Position numbers and translations under genes: made by a program. The notes below the pieces were generated by a model, which was given only the letters and a program-made list of their open reading frames with translations, did no database searches and was not told where the DNA came from. Below, in pieces: positions 38,001-49,241 of a stretch of DNA of 64,000 bases; within the stretch, counting starts at the first letter, position 1; each line of letters opens with the position of its first letter. The DNA is from Cardinalis cardinalis (lineage: Eukaryota > Chordata > Aves > Passeriformes > Cardinalidae): contig JACDOX010000009.1 in assembly GCA_014549065.1 (NCBI GenBank), forward strand, positions 5,515,959 through 5,579,958, given 5' to 3'.

Positions 38001-39372
38001 TGTGCAAAAAGCATGTTTATTGTCCATCTCCAGAAAGTCAAAAATGATGGTGTATTTAAGAAGGGACATGGCAGAGAATAACAGCAGAAATCTCTATGAT
38101 CATACCTGAGGAGCAAAGGGTCCTATATTATAACTGTCTGTAGTATGTATAATGCCATGATGGCATAATAAACCTTATATAGGAACATAAAGATTTGCTG
38201 GCATTGGTATATCCCAGCTGTCCCATTAAAAGAAAATTAAGAGTAAATAAACACACACCTGAAAACCTTACAGGGCATATCAACCACAGATCCACTCTTG
38301 AAGCCAAATACACTGTCAGCTCTTTCTTAGTAGACTCCATTTTTTTGATAGGTTAACAAAGCAATAAAAGGGACTTTGCCATGTAACTATATGATATCTG
38401 AGTCCTTCATGTCTATTGCTATACTATTCCACCAAGGTTTGCAAACATGTGAATGGATCTGAGTACAAATTCATAGCATATATAAGAAAGAAACAGAGAA
38501 AGGGAAAAAATTTAAACTATTATGATTCGTGTTTAGTCTTAAAATTCAGCAGCAAACTTACAATGTGTAAGTGGTTACGAATAGGTGAAAGGCTAACTGA
38601 TACAAAAACATTTAAAGAAAAATAGGAGGAAGGATGTATGTGTTTCAGTTATGTATGAACTCAGGCTCTGCAGTCAGGTGTGTAGAAGCGCAGTTTTTGC
38701 CTGCTGAGCGCTGGCTCCCGAGGCAGCAGAGTGCTGCGTAAAGCTCAATTTCAGATCTCTCAGGTACAGCTGAACGCCAAGTTTAAGGAAATGCAGCTTA
38801 GCTAGGATCAGAGCTACTTCAGCGACTGCTGCAACTCCCAGTGGGAACATTTTATTTTTGTACGGACCAGGCCAGCATCTTAATCACCTTCCCTCGGCAG
38901 ATCACAAAGCAGGCGTCAGTCACGACGCTGCAGGGTTTGACAAGGCAATCAGAGCTCCTGCCAGGGAGCCTCGAGCACGTGCCGAGGGAGGGACAACCCA
39001 CCCACACGGGGCTCCGGCAGGTCCCGGGGCGCCCCTGGCCGGGCGGGGCGAGGCGCGGCGCAGGGCACGGCCCGCCTTTGTCGCCCCAAGCGCGGCCGGA
39101 CCGCGGTCCCGGTGCCGCGGACCCAGCCAGCCCTCGGCAGCCGCCGGCCCGGCGCGGGCTGCCCCGCCGGCACCGGGCCGCTCCTGTCCCCCGCGGCGGC
39201 CCCTTCTGCCCCTCCCGACGGTCGGAGCGCGGCGGCGGCCGGACGGGCCCGCTCGGGCCGAGGCAGCGCCCGGCTCCCCACGGCCTCCACGCCGGGGCCC
39301 GCCCGGAGGTGCTGCGGCGGAGCCCAGCCGGGCAGCCGGGTTACTCACCACACGGTTATCCCGCTTCCCCAT
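26072..39372 (-). CDS. FAM133B: FAM133 family protein (FAM133B-like), complete
   Basis: A highly charged lysine/serine-rich protein, presumably nuclear; its function is not established. Exons (high to low): 39349-39372, 35647-35744, 34850-34928, 32596-32670, 32389-32421, 31926-31994, 31225-31320, 30000-30047, 28248-28343, 27923-27967, 26072-26158. They give 750 nt, 249 residues, against 247-248 in human FAM133A/B. The start is MGKRDNRV. Exon 2 gives AYMNPIAMARARG and YLNRPRPTW, and exons 3-4 give EEVKEQLEKKKKGS and an EFEEKMNENWRKELEKHREKLL helix, nearly as in human. From residue 93 on it is low complexity: a K/E block, a serine run with DSEDE (exon 6), KKQGKKRRKKK, and the C-terminal KKHKKHGKKKKKK ending in SDSE. 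Exons 4-10 are all phase 0 with lengths divisible by three. Intron 10 needs a GC donor. It is transcribed from a CpG island, tandem with CDK6 and the calaxin-like gene. Confidence 0.94.
27537..27770 (-). mobile_element. CR1 LINE 3' fragment
   Basis: The plus strand begins with the reverse complement of the CR1 3' end (CAGAATCACAGAAT, GAGGTTGGAAGAGACC). The minus strand keeps the RT C-terminal theme DIRKKFFTERIIKYWNALPREVV before a stop. It is 5'-truncated, as usual for CR1, and lies in FAM133 intron 10. Confidence 0.9.
27769..27830. repeat. 31-bp tandem duplication at the truncated edge of the CR1
   Basis: CTAATTTAGATGTAACAGTA starts at 27769 and again at 27800, with near-identical continuation. 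It begins exactly where recognisable CR1 sequence stops. Confidence 0.9.
28344..29999 (-). other. FAM133 intron 8
   Basis: AT-rich intron with a short (ATC)n run near 28479-28494. No mobile element or RNA gene recognised. Confidence 0.6.
30048..31224 (-). other. FAM133 intron 7
   Basis: Unique-looking AT-rich intron sequence with nothing recognisable. Confidence 0.6.
31995..32388 (-). other. FAM133 intron 5
   Basis: Short AT-rich intron between the K-rich exon 5 and the serine-rich exon 6. Nothing else seen. Confidence 0.7.
32671..34849 (-). other. FAM133 intron 3
   Basis: A 2.2-kb intron. A less AT-rich stretch at about 33060-34080 may be an old degraded insertion, but I recognise no family. 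No exon-like ORF is seen. Confidence 0.5.
35745..39348 (-). other. FAM133 intron 1 (3.6 kb)
   Basis: The large first intron. Mostly AT-rich; a moderately GC-rich CAG/CTG-bearing patch at about 36740-36930 has no recognisable identity. The promoter-proximal end lies in the CpG island. Confidence 0.6.
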
Positions 39373-39640
39373 GGCGCCGCCGTGACCCCGCGCCGCCGCC
39401 CGCCGCCGCCTTGGCCCAGCCCAGGGCCCTTCCCCGCGCCCGGGAAGCCGCGGCCACTCTCAGCCCCTCTCGGCCGCGGAGCTGCGGGAGCGGCGATGGC
39501 GGCGGCCACACAGCGCCGCCTGTCGGGGCCGCGCGCCTCCGCGCCGGGCCGGCCCCTCGCCAGCGCCCGCCCCGCTCCGCCCTGAGCTGCCCCGGCGGGG
39601 CCGCAGGGCGGGGACTGGGCAGGAGGAAGGGGAGGGCAGC
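38940..39640. promoter_or_regulatory. CpG island promoter of FAM133
   Basis: A very GC- and CpG-rich block of about 700 bp over FAM133 exon 1 (start codon 39370-39372). A GCGATGGCGGCGGCC element at about 39493-39507 on the plus strand resembles a YY1 site. TATA and CCAAT boxes are not seen. Confidence 0.85.
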
Positions 39641-39688
39641 GGAGTTTTACTGCGGGGCTTCGGGTGTACTGGTGGCTGTGGAGGAGAC

Positions 39689-40155
39689 ACAGAATCACAA
39701 TATGGGACAGGTTGGAAGGGCCACAGTGGGTCGTCTGGCCCAACCTCCCTCATTAAGCAGGGTCGTCTTAGCGCACATGACAGAGGATTGTGTCCAGACG
39801 GTTCTTTAATATCTCCAGTGAGGGAGACTCCACACCTTCTCTGGTCAATCTGTTCCAGTGCTCGGTCACCTGCACAGGAAAGAAGTTCTTGCTCATATTC
39901 AGGAGAAACTTCTGTGCATCAGTTTCTGCCCGTTGCCTCTTGTCCTATTGCTTGGAAGCACTGAGAAGAGCCTGGTCCATCCTCTTGGCACCCCCGTTTC
40001 AGGTATTTATACACATTAATGAGGTCCCCTCTCAGTATCTTCTTGAGGCTGAATAGGTCCAGCTCCCTCAGCCTTTTCTCCTTAGAGAGATGCTCTTGTC
40101 CCTTTACCATCTTTGTAGCCCTTCGCCGGACCCGCTCCAGGAGCTCCATGTCCCC
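39689..40155 (-). mobile_element. CR1 LINE fragment upstream of FAM133
   Basis: The plus strand begins CAGAATCACAATATGGGACA, the CR1 3' end in reverse, then GGTTGGAAGGGCC. The minus strand shows CR1 RT C-terminal sequence (MELLERVRRRATKMVKG and LRELDLFSLKK). It is 5'-truncated near 40155 and ends about 50 bp from the CpG island. Confidence 0.92.
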
Positions 40156-42861
40156 CTTCTGCTGAGGAGCCGCCGGCGGGGCGACCGCCGGGATCAGCCT
40201 TGGAAGGGGGAGCAGGGGGTGGCCCTGAGGGTGAGCCCTGAAATGTAAACGTCACTCGTATCCTGGGGCTCTCGTCTGGAATCCGCCTCCCAGTAGAGGG
40301 CAGGATTTCGTAGTGAGAGGTTTGTCTCTTGATCCATCTGGTGGTCAGTTACACAGGGAACCGCAGTGTTCGCTTTTCCTTTTGCCTTCGGTAGATGCAT
40401 AGACTAAGGTATTATGAAATAGCAGCCAGTCCTGACATAGGATGGGACCCTACATCGGCGGGAGGGGGGAGATAAGAAAAAGAGAGGAAAACCAAAGTGT
40501 GTACTCATCCCTCGTTAGCCATCTGCACTGCAAAATAAAGCATTGTAATATCGGCAGGGTTAATATTATATTAGGTTAATGGAAGTGCTAAGACAAGCCC
40601 GGGAGTTATTGGGATCTTTAACTCAGAATTTCAAATGTCCTTTTCTCAAAGCATTACCATTAAAAATTACTGCATGTTAGTCACAGCTTTGTAAAAATGG
40701 AGAAAAGTAATCACATGTTAATATGTTAATCATAGCAAGCACAAATGAGTTTTGTTACTGAAATAGCTTTGCTGTCTTCATACTTGTGAAGAGCTGGAAA
40801 AATTGGTGAGCCCACAGGAATTTGTGATACCAAATTGCTTAGTAAAACCAAGAGCAGCCTGTGAGGAACTAGAAGAAAACTAAGAAAGTGACTATACTAG
40901 ATTTGCAAGTAAAATTTGTTCAGTTGCAAGTTAAATTTAGTGCTGAAAATTGCAAGGTAGTGCATAAGGGAAATTTTATTCCTCAGAAAACATCTGGTAT
41001 GTTCTAAAACAAGGATGGCTACTTTGGAAACACACCAGGCAGAAGTTCTCCCTCAGCTGCCCTGCAATGCTGGAGAAATGCGTTTAAAGCTAAAGAAATA
41101 AATTGCATTAAAAGACATACAAAACGAGATTAGGAATATTATTAAGTCTATTATAATATCCTTTTTGTGAAGCATGGAGAAGTCCTTGCCCCAAATGCAT
41201 GTTCAGATTTGGATCATTCTGGAGTTACCCCTGTTTCAGGTGGCTGCCCCATGGCACTGCACTCGTGTCGGCTGTTCCCAGTGCTGTGGCAGCCCTGGGA
41301 GGCTCAAGGGTGGCCCAAGTTTGGAGCAGAGCTGTCTGTGTGTCCCCGTGCTGGCACAGTGGTCGGGCGCCGGGGCTCCGGGGGCTTCAGCTCAGCTGAA
41401 GCAGCAGAGGTAATGCCTGGGCTGTGTCAAATCTGCCATGACAGAATGACTCTTCAGAAATGTTTTGACCAAAGTTGCGCTAAGAGGGTTTATTCATGCC
41501 ACGCTTTGTGCTGTGAGGCTTTGAGCCTGGTGCCTGGAAATAGAAAGACTTGCCATGGCAGGAAATCAGGGATGCAGGGTCCCTCCCTATGCAGGCGCTG
41601 GGGAGGAGGGAGTCCTCTGCTAGGCACTCCACAGTATTTTAGTTAGACCCCAATTAGCTTTTCTTNCTTGGGCTGGGAAGGCTTGAAAGTCCAGCCAGAC
41701 AAACCAGATTTCTAAAAATGGATGAAAATACTTCAGGAAAGGACTTCTGTGTGCTAGGAGACTAAAAGATGATCTTGTTTATTAAAGGGATGGGAGATGG
41801 AGGAGCAACACAACTGATGAGTTCAAAATGAGAACTCATATAGATACTGTAAAAATCTTACTTTCCCTTTTCAGTAAATGGCAGGCAAATGACAGACGAA
41901 GACAATGCATTTAAAATTATTTTTAAATGAACATTTGTTTCTATGGTGCTATCAGATGTGACACCTAGTGTCATTAGACAATTTTGAGGCAANGAGTGAA
42001 ATAACTTTTATGTGGATAATGGGAAGAGTATTGTTTATACTTTCTCCTACCTTAGTCTTTTGCTTACGGGATTTTATTTTTTTTTACTATAATTGTCTTT
42101 TCCATAATTGGGTCTTAGGAACTCACCTTCTCACAGATGACGGCTTGGAAGAAAATTCNCATGGGAAGAATTTGTTCCATAATTGTGAAGAGACTGTTGG
42201 ATTTTCTTCTGTGGTGTCTTGCTGTGAGCACTATCAGAGATAAAGCATCAGACAGTATCCAGATCCCTATAGTAGCTTTTATGTAATGTTATGTATTTCT
42301 ATTATTTTTCCCTTTTTTCCACTATTAGCTATGGCTAATATGGGTATTTGTGAGTCTGGCCTCACTGCAGTTCACTTTGTGTCTGTCCCTGGCTGGACTG
42401 CTGCTCATAACCTTATAATGTGCTTAAAGACTAATTTGGAATGTCACATAATGTAAAGGTAGCTTTTTATTTGTCTGTGTTGCACCTGCAGTTTATGGCT
42501 AGTTTCATGGTTCCTCCAGGTTTCCAAGGGCAGCACAAAGTTTTGATTCTAAGTTAAAAATCCTTTGAGGCTTTAGGGTTTGATTAGCTTTGCATTCATT
42601 TCTGTCCCTGTGTCAGCTTTCATCCAGAAGCTGACATGTCATTGAATGCTTGAGTGGATAGTTTTTAGATTCCTGGATCTGGTGGCTGTTGGAGGCTGCA
42701 TTAGTAGAAGATACTNGTATCCTGCTCTACTTAAGGAACTTTACAATCAGCTGAAGCTGTATTTAAGGTGTTTTGATGAGGATTTTTGGTTGAAGTAAAA
42801 CCAAAACACGCACTTTTATTATTTCTATATATCCAGAAGTGTTACTAGTCATATTTATAGT
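40156..42861. other. Intergenic region between FAM133 and the LTR cluster
   Basis: No supported gene. Plus-strand ORFs at 41167-41646 lie in a locally GC-richer patch and look unlike any protein I know. Confidence 0.6.
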
Positions 42862-44657
42862 TGTGTTGATTTGGCATAGACTGATTTTTGGTAGTGGGGG
42901 AGGGCCACTGAAATGTCTTCTGTGAGATCCTGCTAAAAGCTTCCACTATGTCCAAGAGAGCCAATCTCTGATGGCTCTGAAGATGGGTATGCTGCTGGCC
43001 CAATGGGAGAGGCTGGTAATGCCTCTATGATGACATGTTTAAGAAAAAAATCAAAACAGGGCTGGGTAGTTTTTTCCCAAGGGGGAAGTCTGCTGCTGGG
43101 GCCATCTCAGGGTGGCCTGCAGCGAGCCTTGCGGGCGTGGTCACCCCAAGCCAGCTGTGCTGCAGACACAAGGGCACAAAGGGAGATGTTNAACTGCACC
43201 CTGGCAGCAAAAACACAGCGAGGAACTCTCTGGTGCAGAACCTAAGTGAGATCAACCTCTCAGCNCTGCAGGATCCTGCNGGAATCTNAGTTTGTGGAAC
43301 TTGTTGGCAATGGTACCTATGGGCAGCAGTTTTCCTTCTAGTCAGACAAGACAAGGAAGCAAGGANATGTGAGGGAAAACAACATGGTGGCATCAAGGTC
43401 AGTGGGAAAAGAAGGGGAGGAGGTGCCTCCAAGCGCTGGAGCTGAGATTCCTCTGCAGGCCCTGGTGAGGACCNTGGTGACACAGGCTNTTCTACTGCAT
43501 CCCATCAGGTCCATGGGGGATGCAGAAATCCACTCAGCCCATGAGAAAAACACACCAGAGTGGGCGGAGGCCAGAGAAAGTTGTGATCCAGTGGGAGACT
43601 AAAATGGAGAGAGAGGGTCCCTGCTTCCAGAGAGAGCAAGAGAGGGCCCTTGCTTCCAAACTAGAGCAGCCTATCCTTAGAGGACTGCACCCTGTGGACN
43701 TGTGACCCACGCCACAACAGTTTGGAAAAGACTTTTTGTCTGTGGGAGGGATTAATGCAACTGTTTTGGGAAGATTGCTGCTTGTGAGATTGGAGCCATG
43801 TTGGAGAAGTTCACGGAGAACTGTCTCCCACAGTAATGCCTTAAGTTTTAGCTTTCATATTTTCTAGATTCTGTACTGCATTAGTATATAACTCTGAACT
43901 TCATATAATGTGTTAACAAATTCTCTTCACAGTTTAGTTAGACNAAACAATCCNTTTCCAGCCTGAGAACCAAAGACACTATTGCACCTTTTGACCTAAA
44001 AAATATAAACACCACCAAATTGAGGAGAGCAATCTGGGAGGATGGGNCTTCATAACTTGCAGCTGTAATTGGACAACTAACCCCAATATGTAAATGGACC
44101 AAAATGTACAAAAGTGTGAAAACGTGTGATCCATTGTCCATCTTGGGTGTAGCCTTGNCCAGGCTCTTGTACTGCCCAAGGTGCATCCTTTGAAGGCCTT
44201 TTAAATAAATACCTACTTTATTCCTTTAACGCTGTCTAGCCTCTGTTCTAGGTAGCCTCTCAAGGCATCAGTAGGAGGGACCCCATGGCATAGCATAGAG
44301 GAAAGACTTCTCTCCCTGAGTGAACAGAAAAAACCTCTGGTGACAAACTGACCAAAACCCCCAGGCCCTGTCTCCCTGCACTGTCAGTGGGAAGGAGGGA
44401 GNGATGGGGGAGAAAAAAGGTGGTTTAAAGGCTTATTTTGCTTCNATTATCTTCCTCTGATTCTGTTAATAATAAATCTACCTTATACTTTTAAATATGA
44501 ACATGTTTTGCTCTTGCAGTGTTTTCTCCCAGTCATTATCTCAACTCGTGAACCCTTAGTCAATTTTTTTCCCTCTCCTCTGCCCAACTGTAGCAGAAGA
44601 GGGTAAGGAAATGGCTTTTGTGGGTGCCTGGCCTTTGGCCAGTGTCAAACCATGACA
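42862..44657 (+). mobile_element. Solo LTR (same family as 14776-15953) interrupted by a second LTR
   Basis: It starts TGTGTTGATTTGGCAT, passes a GGTAGTGGGGGAGGG block and an AATAAA at 44471-44476, and ends GGCCAGTGTCAAACCATGACA-like at 44657. Removing the nested insert (433 bp plus one 5-bp duplication) leaves about 1.36 kb. The flanking pentamers ATAGT and ATAAG are too different to be called a target-site duplication. No internal retroviral genes remain. Confidence 0.82.
43836..44268 (+). mobile_element. Second solo LTR nested inside the first
   Basis: The outer LTR breaks off within its GTCTCCCACAGTA / GTAGGAGGGACCCC segment. The 433-bp insert is flanked by direct repeats CAGTA (43831-43835 and 44269-44273), has inverted ends TGCCTT/AAGGCA, and carries AATAAA at 44204-44209 near its 3' end. 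It is unrelated in sequence to its host LTR. Confidence 0.82.
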
Positions 44658-44661
44658 ATAA

Positions 44662-44883
44662 GTGATCAAGAAAAAACAGCCAATCAATAAAGTGTGCTCA
44701 GCTCTTCNAAAGATGAAAATGAAAATAGCAGAATCTAAAGGAATACAAAAATACTATGCACATTTAGCACAACAGTTGGATCAAATAATGTTTAGGAAAA
44801 ATAGTGCATTTCATGGACAAATGAAAGCCATTATAGCTGAATTAAAGCACAGTTTGCCTGGACCAAAACGAAGATTTCAGTAA
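44662..44883 (+). other. Unassigned 73-codon ORF next to the LTR
   Basis: The ORF is lysine-rich and helix-prone (KIAESKGIQKYYAHLAQQL, then FRKNSAFHGQMKAIIAELKH), ends GPKRRFQ and stops at TAA. It looks more protein-like than other short ORFs here, but I recognise no family. It begins 4 bp after the LTR end, has no clear promoter or neighbouring exons, and could be a pseudogene scrap, an isolated exon or chance. Confidence 0.25.
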
Positions 44884-46595
44884 AAATAGATCAGTGCTAA
44901 ATCATACAGCATCCCCAGCAACTGCACCAATGTTTTGCTTTTGAAAGAAAAAATAAATTCTTAGATCATAATTTTTTTAATGGAATTCATCGTAGGAAAG
45001 CAAAATACCTAGGAATGAGTAATTGTGATAAAGGAGGGCAGATTTTTATAAAATTGGTATATAGTAAGGTGCTGGAAAGGGTGTGCATGTGCTTATGTTT
45101 CTGTGTCTGGTTGTGTGTGTTGATTTTTTAGAATACACAGGGTGTTGAGAAAAACGCTTGGAAACGTAAAAACTAGAGACAAACATTGCTAATTTTCTGT
45201 ATTTAATATACAATACTTACTGCATTTGTATTCATTTTACATTTTTAGATAAAAGAAAAATATAGCTAGAAGGGTGAAGCAGTTTTAAATACAAAACTAA
45301 TTTTTTGCCTTTTTCCTTTTCAATAATTTGGAAACTAAAGAGAACTAGACACTGTGAAAATTTTTATTATATTGATTTTCATACTGAACCCTCAGCACCC
45401 AACAATAAATACACAACTTTGCTTTTCTTGCACTGCCAGCAGCAAAACGTTCAGTTCCAAAGGACTGTAATTCTGATATAATACATTATTGATAACTTTC
45501 TGTGTGCCTTAATTTAATTCTGCTGTATTGACACATTAGTTTTGCAGTCAACCATCTTTACAAACTTGTAAAAGCTAAAGAATATGTTAATATGGTAAGG
45601 TGCATGCTCCGATGAACTTCAATGCAGTCAACATAAAGTAGCCCCAGCTGAGGGTGTTCTTAAAGCAGAAAGCCCCATAGGGTGAAATTTGGGACACAGA
45701 ACAGGCATGCAGTTAGATCAAAGGGCTTTGTTTGAAAGCTTGCAAAGGGAGCTCTAGAGTTTCCAAAGTGTCTGTGTTACTTCCCAGCCATTCTGTACAG
45801 CAGAAATGTACTTTTTCCCAATGCATATATGGTAATCAGCAGCTGTGCTAGAAGAGGAGAGAGTCTGCAAGATTTCCTGTACAGCAATGGTGCAAGACTT
45901 CTATATACCACAGTTCACATGCTGTAGCCCCTTGATGTCATATTGATGACTAAAAGGTAAACCAGTATATTCGAGTAAGAATTCAAGAAACCGCTGTTAC
46001 ATTTTTTGTACCTCTGCAGGTGATACTGTATTTCACACATAGGTGATTTAAATGCTGAATGCAAAGAATGTAAAGAACACTGACTAGTAACTATTAAGCA
46101 CACAGAATTAAAAAAAATGATGCACCTTTAAAAGAAACAGTAACACACGCACCTTTTCATGTTTGTACCCTGATTAAAAGAATGTCATGAATTTCAAGTA
46201 TGAAATGATACAGTGAAATCATGTCCTGTGAATAGATATCAATGGTAGTCTAGGTAGTACAGTTTGCACTGTATAACTTTCCATCTTGCAAAACAGAATC
46301 CTACTGCATNTGTAGGTAAAGTGACTTGAAATGCTAAAACCTGACATGCCAACTGTTGCACCGGTATAGACTGATACAATGCTGTAGAAGTCAACAGGAC
46401 TANGCTAATTTTCACCAGCTGAACATATGCCCTAAGGTGAATGAAGAAACACATTCCAAACTGCTTTGCATACTTTCCTTGAATTAGTAGGTCCTAGACA
46501 ACTCCAGAGCAAAATGATATTTTATGACAAAAAAGGTGGAAAAAGAGAGAAAAGAAATGATCCAAACAGCATAGAGGCTGTTTTAATTTTCTGAA

Positions 46596-46650
46596 TTTGT
46601 TTTTTGTTTGTTTGTTTTGTTTTGTTTTGTTTTTTGGGTTTTTTAAAATA
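46596..46650. repeat. (TTTTG)n simple repeat
   Basis: T-rich TTTG/TTTTG units; A-rich on the CDK6 transcript strand. Confidence 0.9.
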
Positions 46651-49021
46651 AAATTATACTGAGAAATGAAGGTACTGAGAGAGATTTTGATTTGCTAATG
46701 GATGTTGGTCTGGTGTAATATCAATTAATAAGATTACTCTGGATGTGTCTCAGAAGCTGTCGTCACTGTTTATAGTATTCTGTAAACCGGGAACCACAAG
46801 TTTAATAATGCCTTTTGAGAACATAACTTATCTTGAAGATTCTTAAACCAGTATCTCGTGAGAGTTACAAACAGGCTTAACTTGATATGACTTCTGTTAA
46901 CTTCAGTGGGATTTGTCATGTGTAAGGTAGGCACACATGGAGCAGTAAGAACTGAATCTTATTTCTGATACATTTCTGTACCAGCATCCTGCTTTTCTCC
47001 ATACATCCCAATGCCACTAAGAAGTGCAGTTCTGACCTTTTGTATAAAAAAGCAATGAATAGAGATTTTTAGAGAAATAATGTAACTACAGTTAAGATTT
47101 TTATCACACATTACAATTTATATAGTATTCTTGCTGATTTACTAAGCTTAAGTATCTTTATATAGAACTGAGGTGCCTGACACTGAAATTTGTAGACTTA
47201 CAAGGCCAAATTCTTGGTTTAATTTAACTGTAGTCAGTGAAATTACAACAAGAGTAAATCATCCTAAATGATTTTAAATACTTTGAATCTCCAACCCTAA
47301 TTCATGCAATTGTCCATGCACAAACCCCCTCCCCCCCAAAAAAAACCCAGCACCTATATTTGCTGCCTTTATGCTTTTGTTTAGGCAGCAATCTTACCTC
47401 AAGCCCAGANGGGCAACTTTATCACTGCAGAAAACTTTCTTCAGTTACAAGATGCTGCACAAACTTGACCCCTGGCTGAAGTGTCTGAAATCAGCAGATA
47501 CTTGCTGGGCCTTCTACAAACAAACTGAAGCCAAAGGCAGCCTATGTAATGTTTTCTAATTTTAATTTTTCAGACATCTCCCCACTATGTGTAAAATTAG
47601 CTCTACAATAGCATTTCAAAGTAATCTAGTTATTCCTTTACATATTAAAACAAACAAAAATTCTCTAAAAAATAAAAATTGCTAAATCTGAACACATATG
47701 CTACTCTAATTGCAAAACTCAATGCACAGTATGATGTGCATTTATGATTTTTTCAGAATGATCTATCTTCCTGCCTCTCTAAGAAGCTAGATTCACTTCA
47801 ACAACCAAAACGTATAGTAAATGCAAATAAACAATAAAGCAGCAAGACTCAACACATTTTTTTGCAACTACCCTTTCACAGGACTAATGTGTTTTTATAC
47901 AAAATAATATACTAAATCATAATAGCAATAATTTAGAATAATGTCAAATAACTTGAAGATAAATGTGTCCACATTTTCAATAAACACAGACCCCATTTAC
48001 TGGTGTCTTGGTGCTGTTATTAACCATGTGTCCTCACAATTAAAGTCAGTTCCTAAAGGAAAGCCTTTTTCTGCAAATACTTTTTGTGAGCAACTACACT
48101 TACACAAGTAAGCCCTCTCTGCTCTGTGAGACTGCTCAGCTGAGGTACAGTATTCATGTCTTTGCAGATTTAGGCCTTCAGACTGAAGAGTATCAAGTTA
48201 GTGAGGAAGTACAAATACACACTGTAACACAGAAAGTAGAAGACAGACATACAGACGAAAGCACCCTGTGATGCCTTTGGGCGTTATCATATAAACATCA
48301 CTTCCAAAGTATACAGTTCCAACTTGTAACACAGCATTTTGAAGGTATAATTTTTCTTTAACTAGAGCATTCAAAGACATTATACTTTTAAAGCTGTTCA
48401 AAGTAATGCAGCAAAATATTGTATTAACAATAAAATTCATATGAGATTCAAGGGCAGATATAGACCACTTAAATGAACTGGAATGAAATGGACCATAAAT
48501 ACATTAATCTGAATGCTTGTAAAGAATTTACAAGGAAATTAAAGACTGCAAGGAACGAATCAATGTTCATCTGTGGTCTTGGCTTCAGTGCCCAAATGAT
48601 ACAGCATCGTGCAGAAAACAGATTCTATTGGAAAAATAAATGGCACCTTTTTACTTTCCCTATCTTAAGTGTTTTAAAATGTATTTCTTTNCCTAGCAGA
48701 AGGGACTGCCTTGCCTATGAATGATGCCTGGCTAAGAGTCCCTGAGACTCTTTCAGTCCATGTGTCAACTGGTACTGGCTCTCACTTCTCATCGAAAAGC
48801 ACCATCATAATGTAAACTTTGTTTGCTCACATTGCTGTGACTCCAAATGGGCTGCAGGAAGGGAGTTCAAACTCCTAGCTAAGAGATTTTGAACACTGTG
48901 GAGAATGACAGGTTTTTAACAGTGCTTAAAGGAAGGCAGATGCTGTGGATGTTGAATTCTGTTTGCTGGAACTAAACAGAGACAACTTCACTCTCATGAC
49001 CATTGACAGGACTCAAAGCTG

Positions 49022-49241
49022 AGCTAGGGAGGGTTTAAGTTGGATATCAGAAAAAGGTTTTNCACCCAGAGGGTGACTGGGCACTGGAACAGACTCCCCA
49101 GGGAAGTGGTCACAGCACCAAGCCTGGTTCAGAGAAAGTTCAAGAGGCATTTGGACAACACTCTTAGGTACATGGTGTGATTCCTGGAGTTGGACTCAAT
49201 GAACCTCACAGGTCCCTTCCAACCCAGCATTACGATTCCCT
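49022..49241 (+). mobile_element. CR1 LINE 3' fragment within the CDK6 3' UTR region
   Basis: Sense on the plus strand: a degraded RT C-terminus (TGGAACAGACTCCCCAGGGA), then TTGGACTCAATGAACC and CCCTTCCAACCCAGCATTA, the typical CR1 3' tail. It is antisense to CDK6. Confidence 0.92.

Noticed and set aside
38841..39809. Long plus-strand ORF (322 codons) and several overlapping ORFs around the FAM133 start
   Set aside because: They lie in the CpG island, where stop codons are rare. Composition is Pro/Arg/Ala-rich noise and the 3' part runs into a CR1. No homology or splice logic.
41167..41646. 159-codon plus-strand ORF between FAM133 and the LTRs
   Set aside because: The protein has no recognisable domain, overlapping frames are open as well, and local GC content explains its length.
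42995..43705. Overlapping ORFs inside the outer LTR
   Set aside because: LTR sequence, both strands open, no resemblance to gag, pol or env domains.
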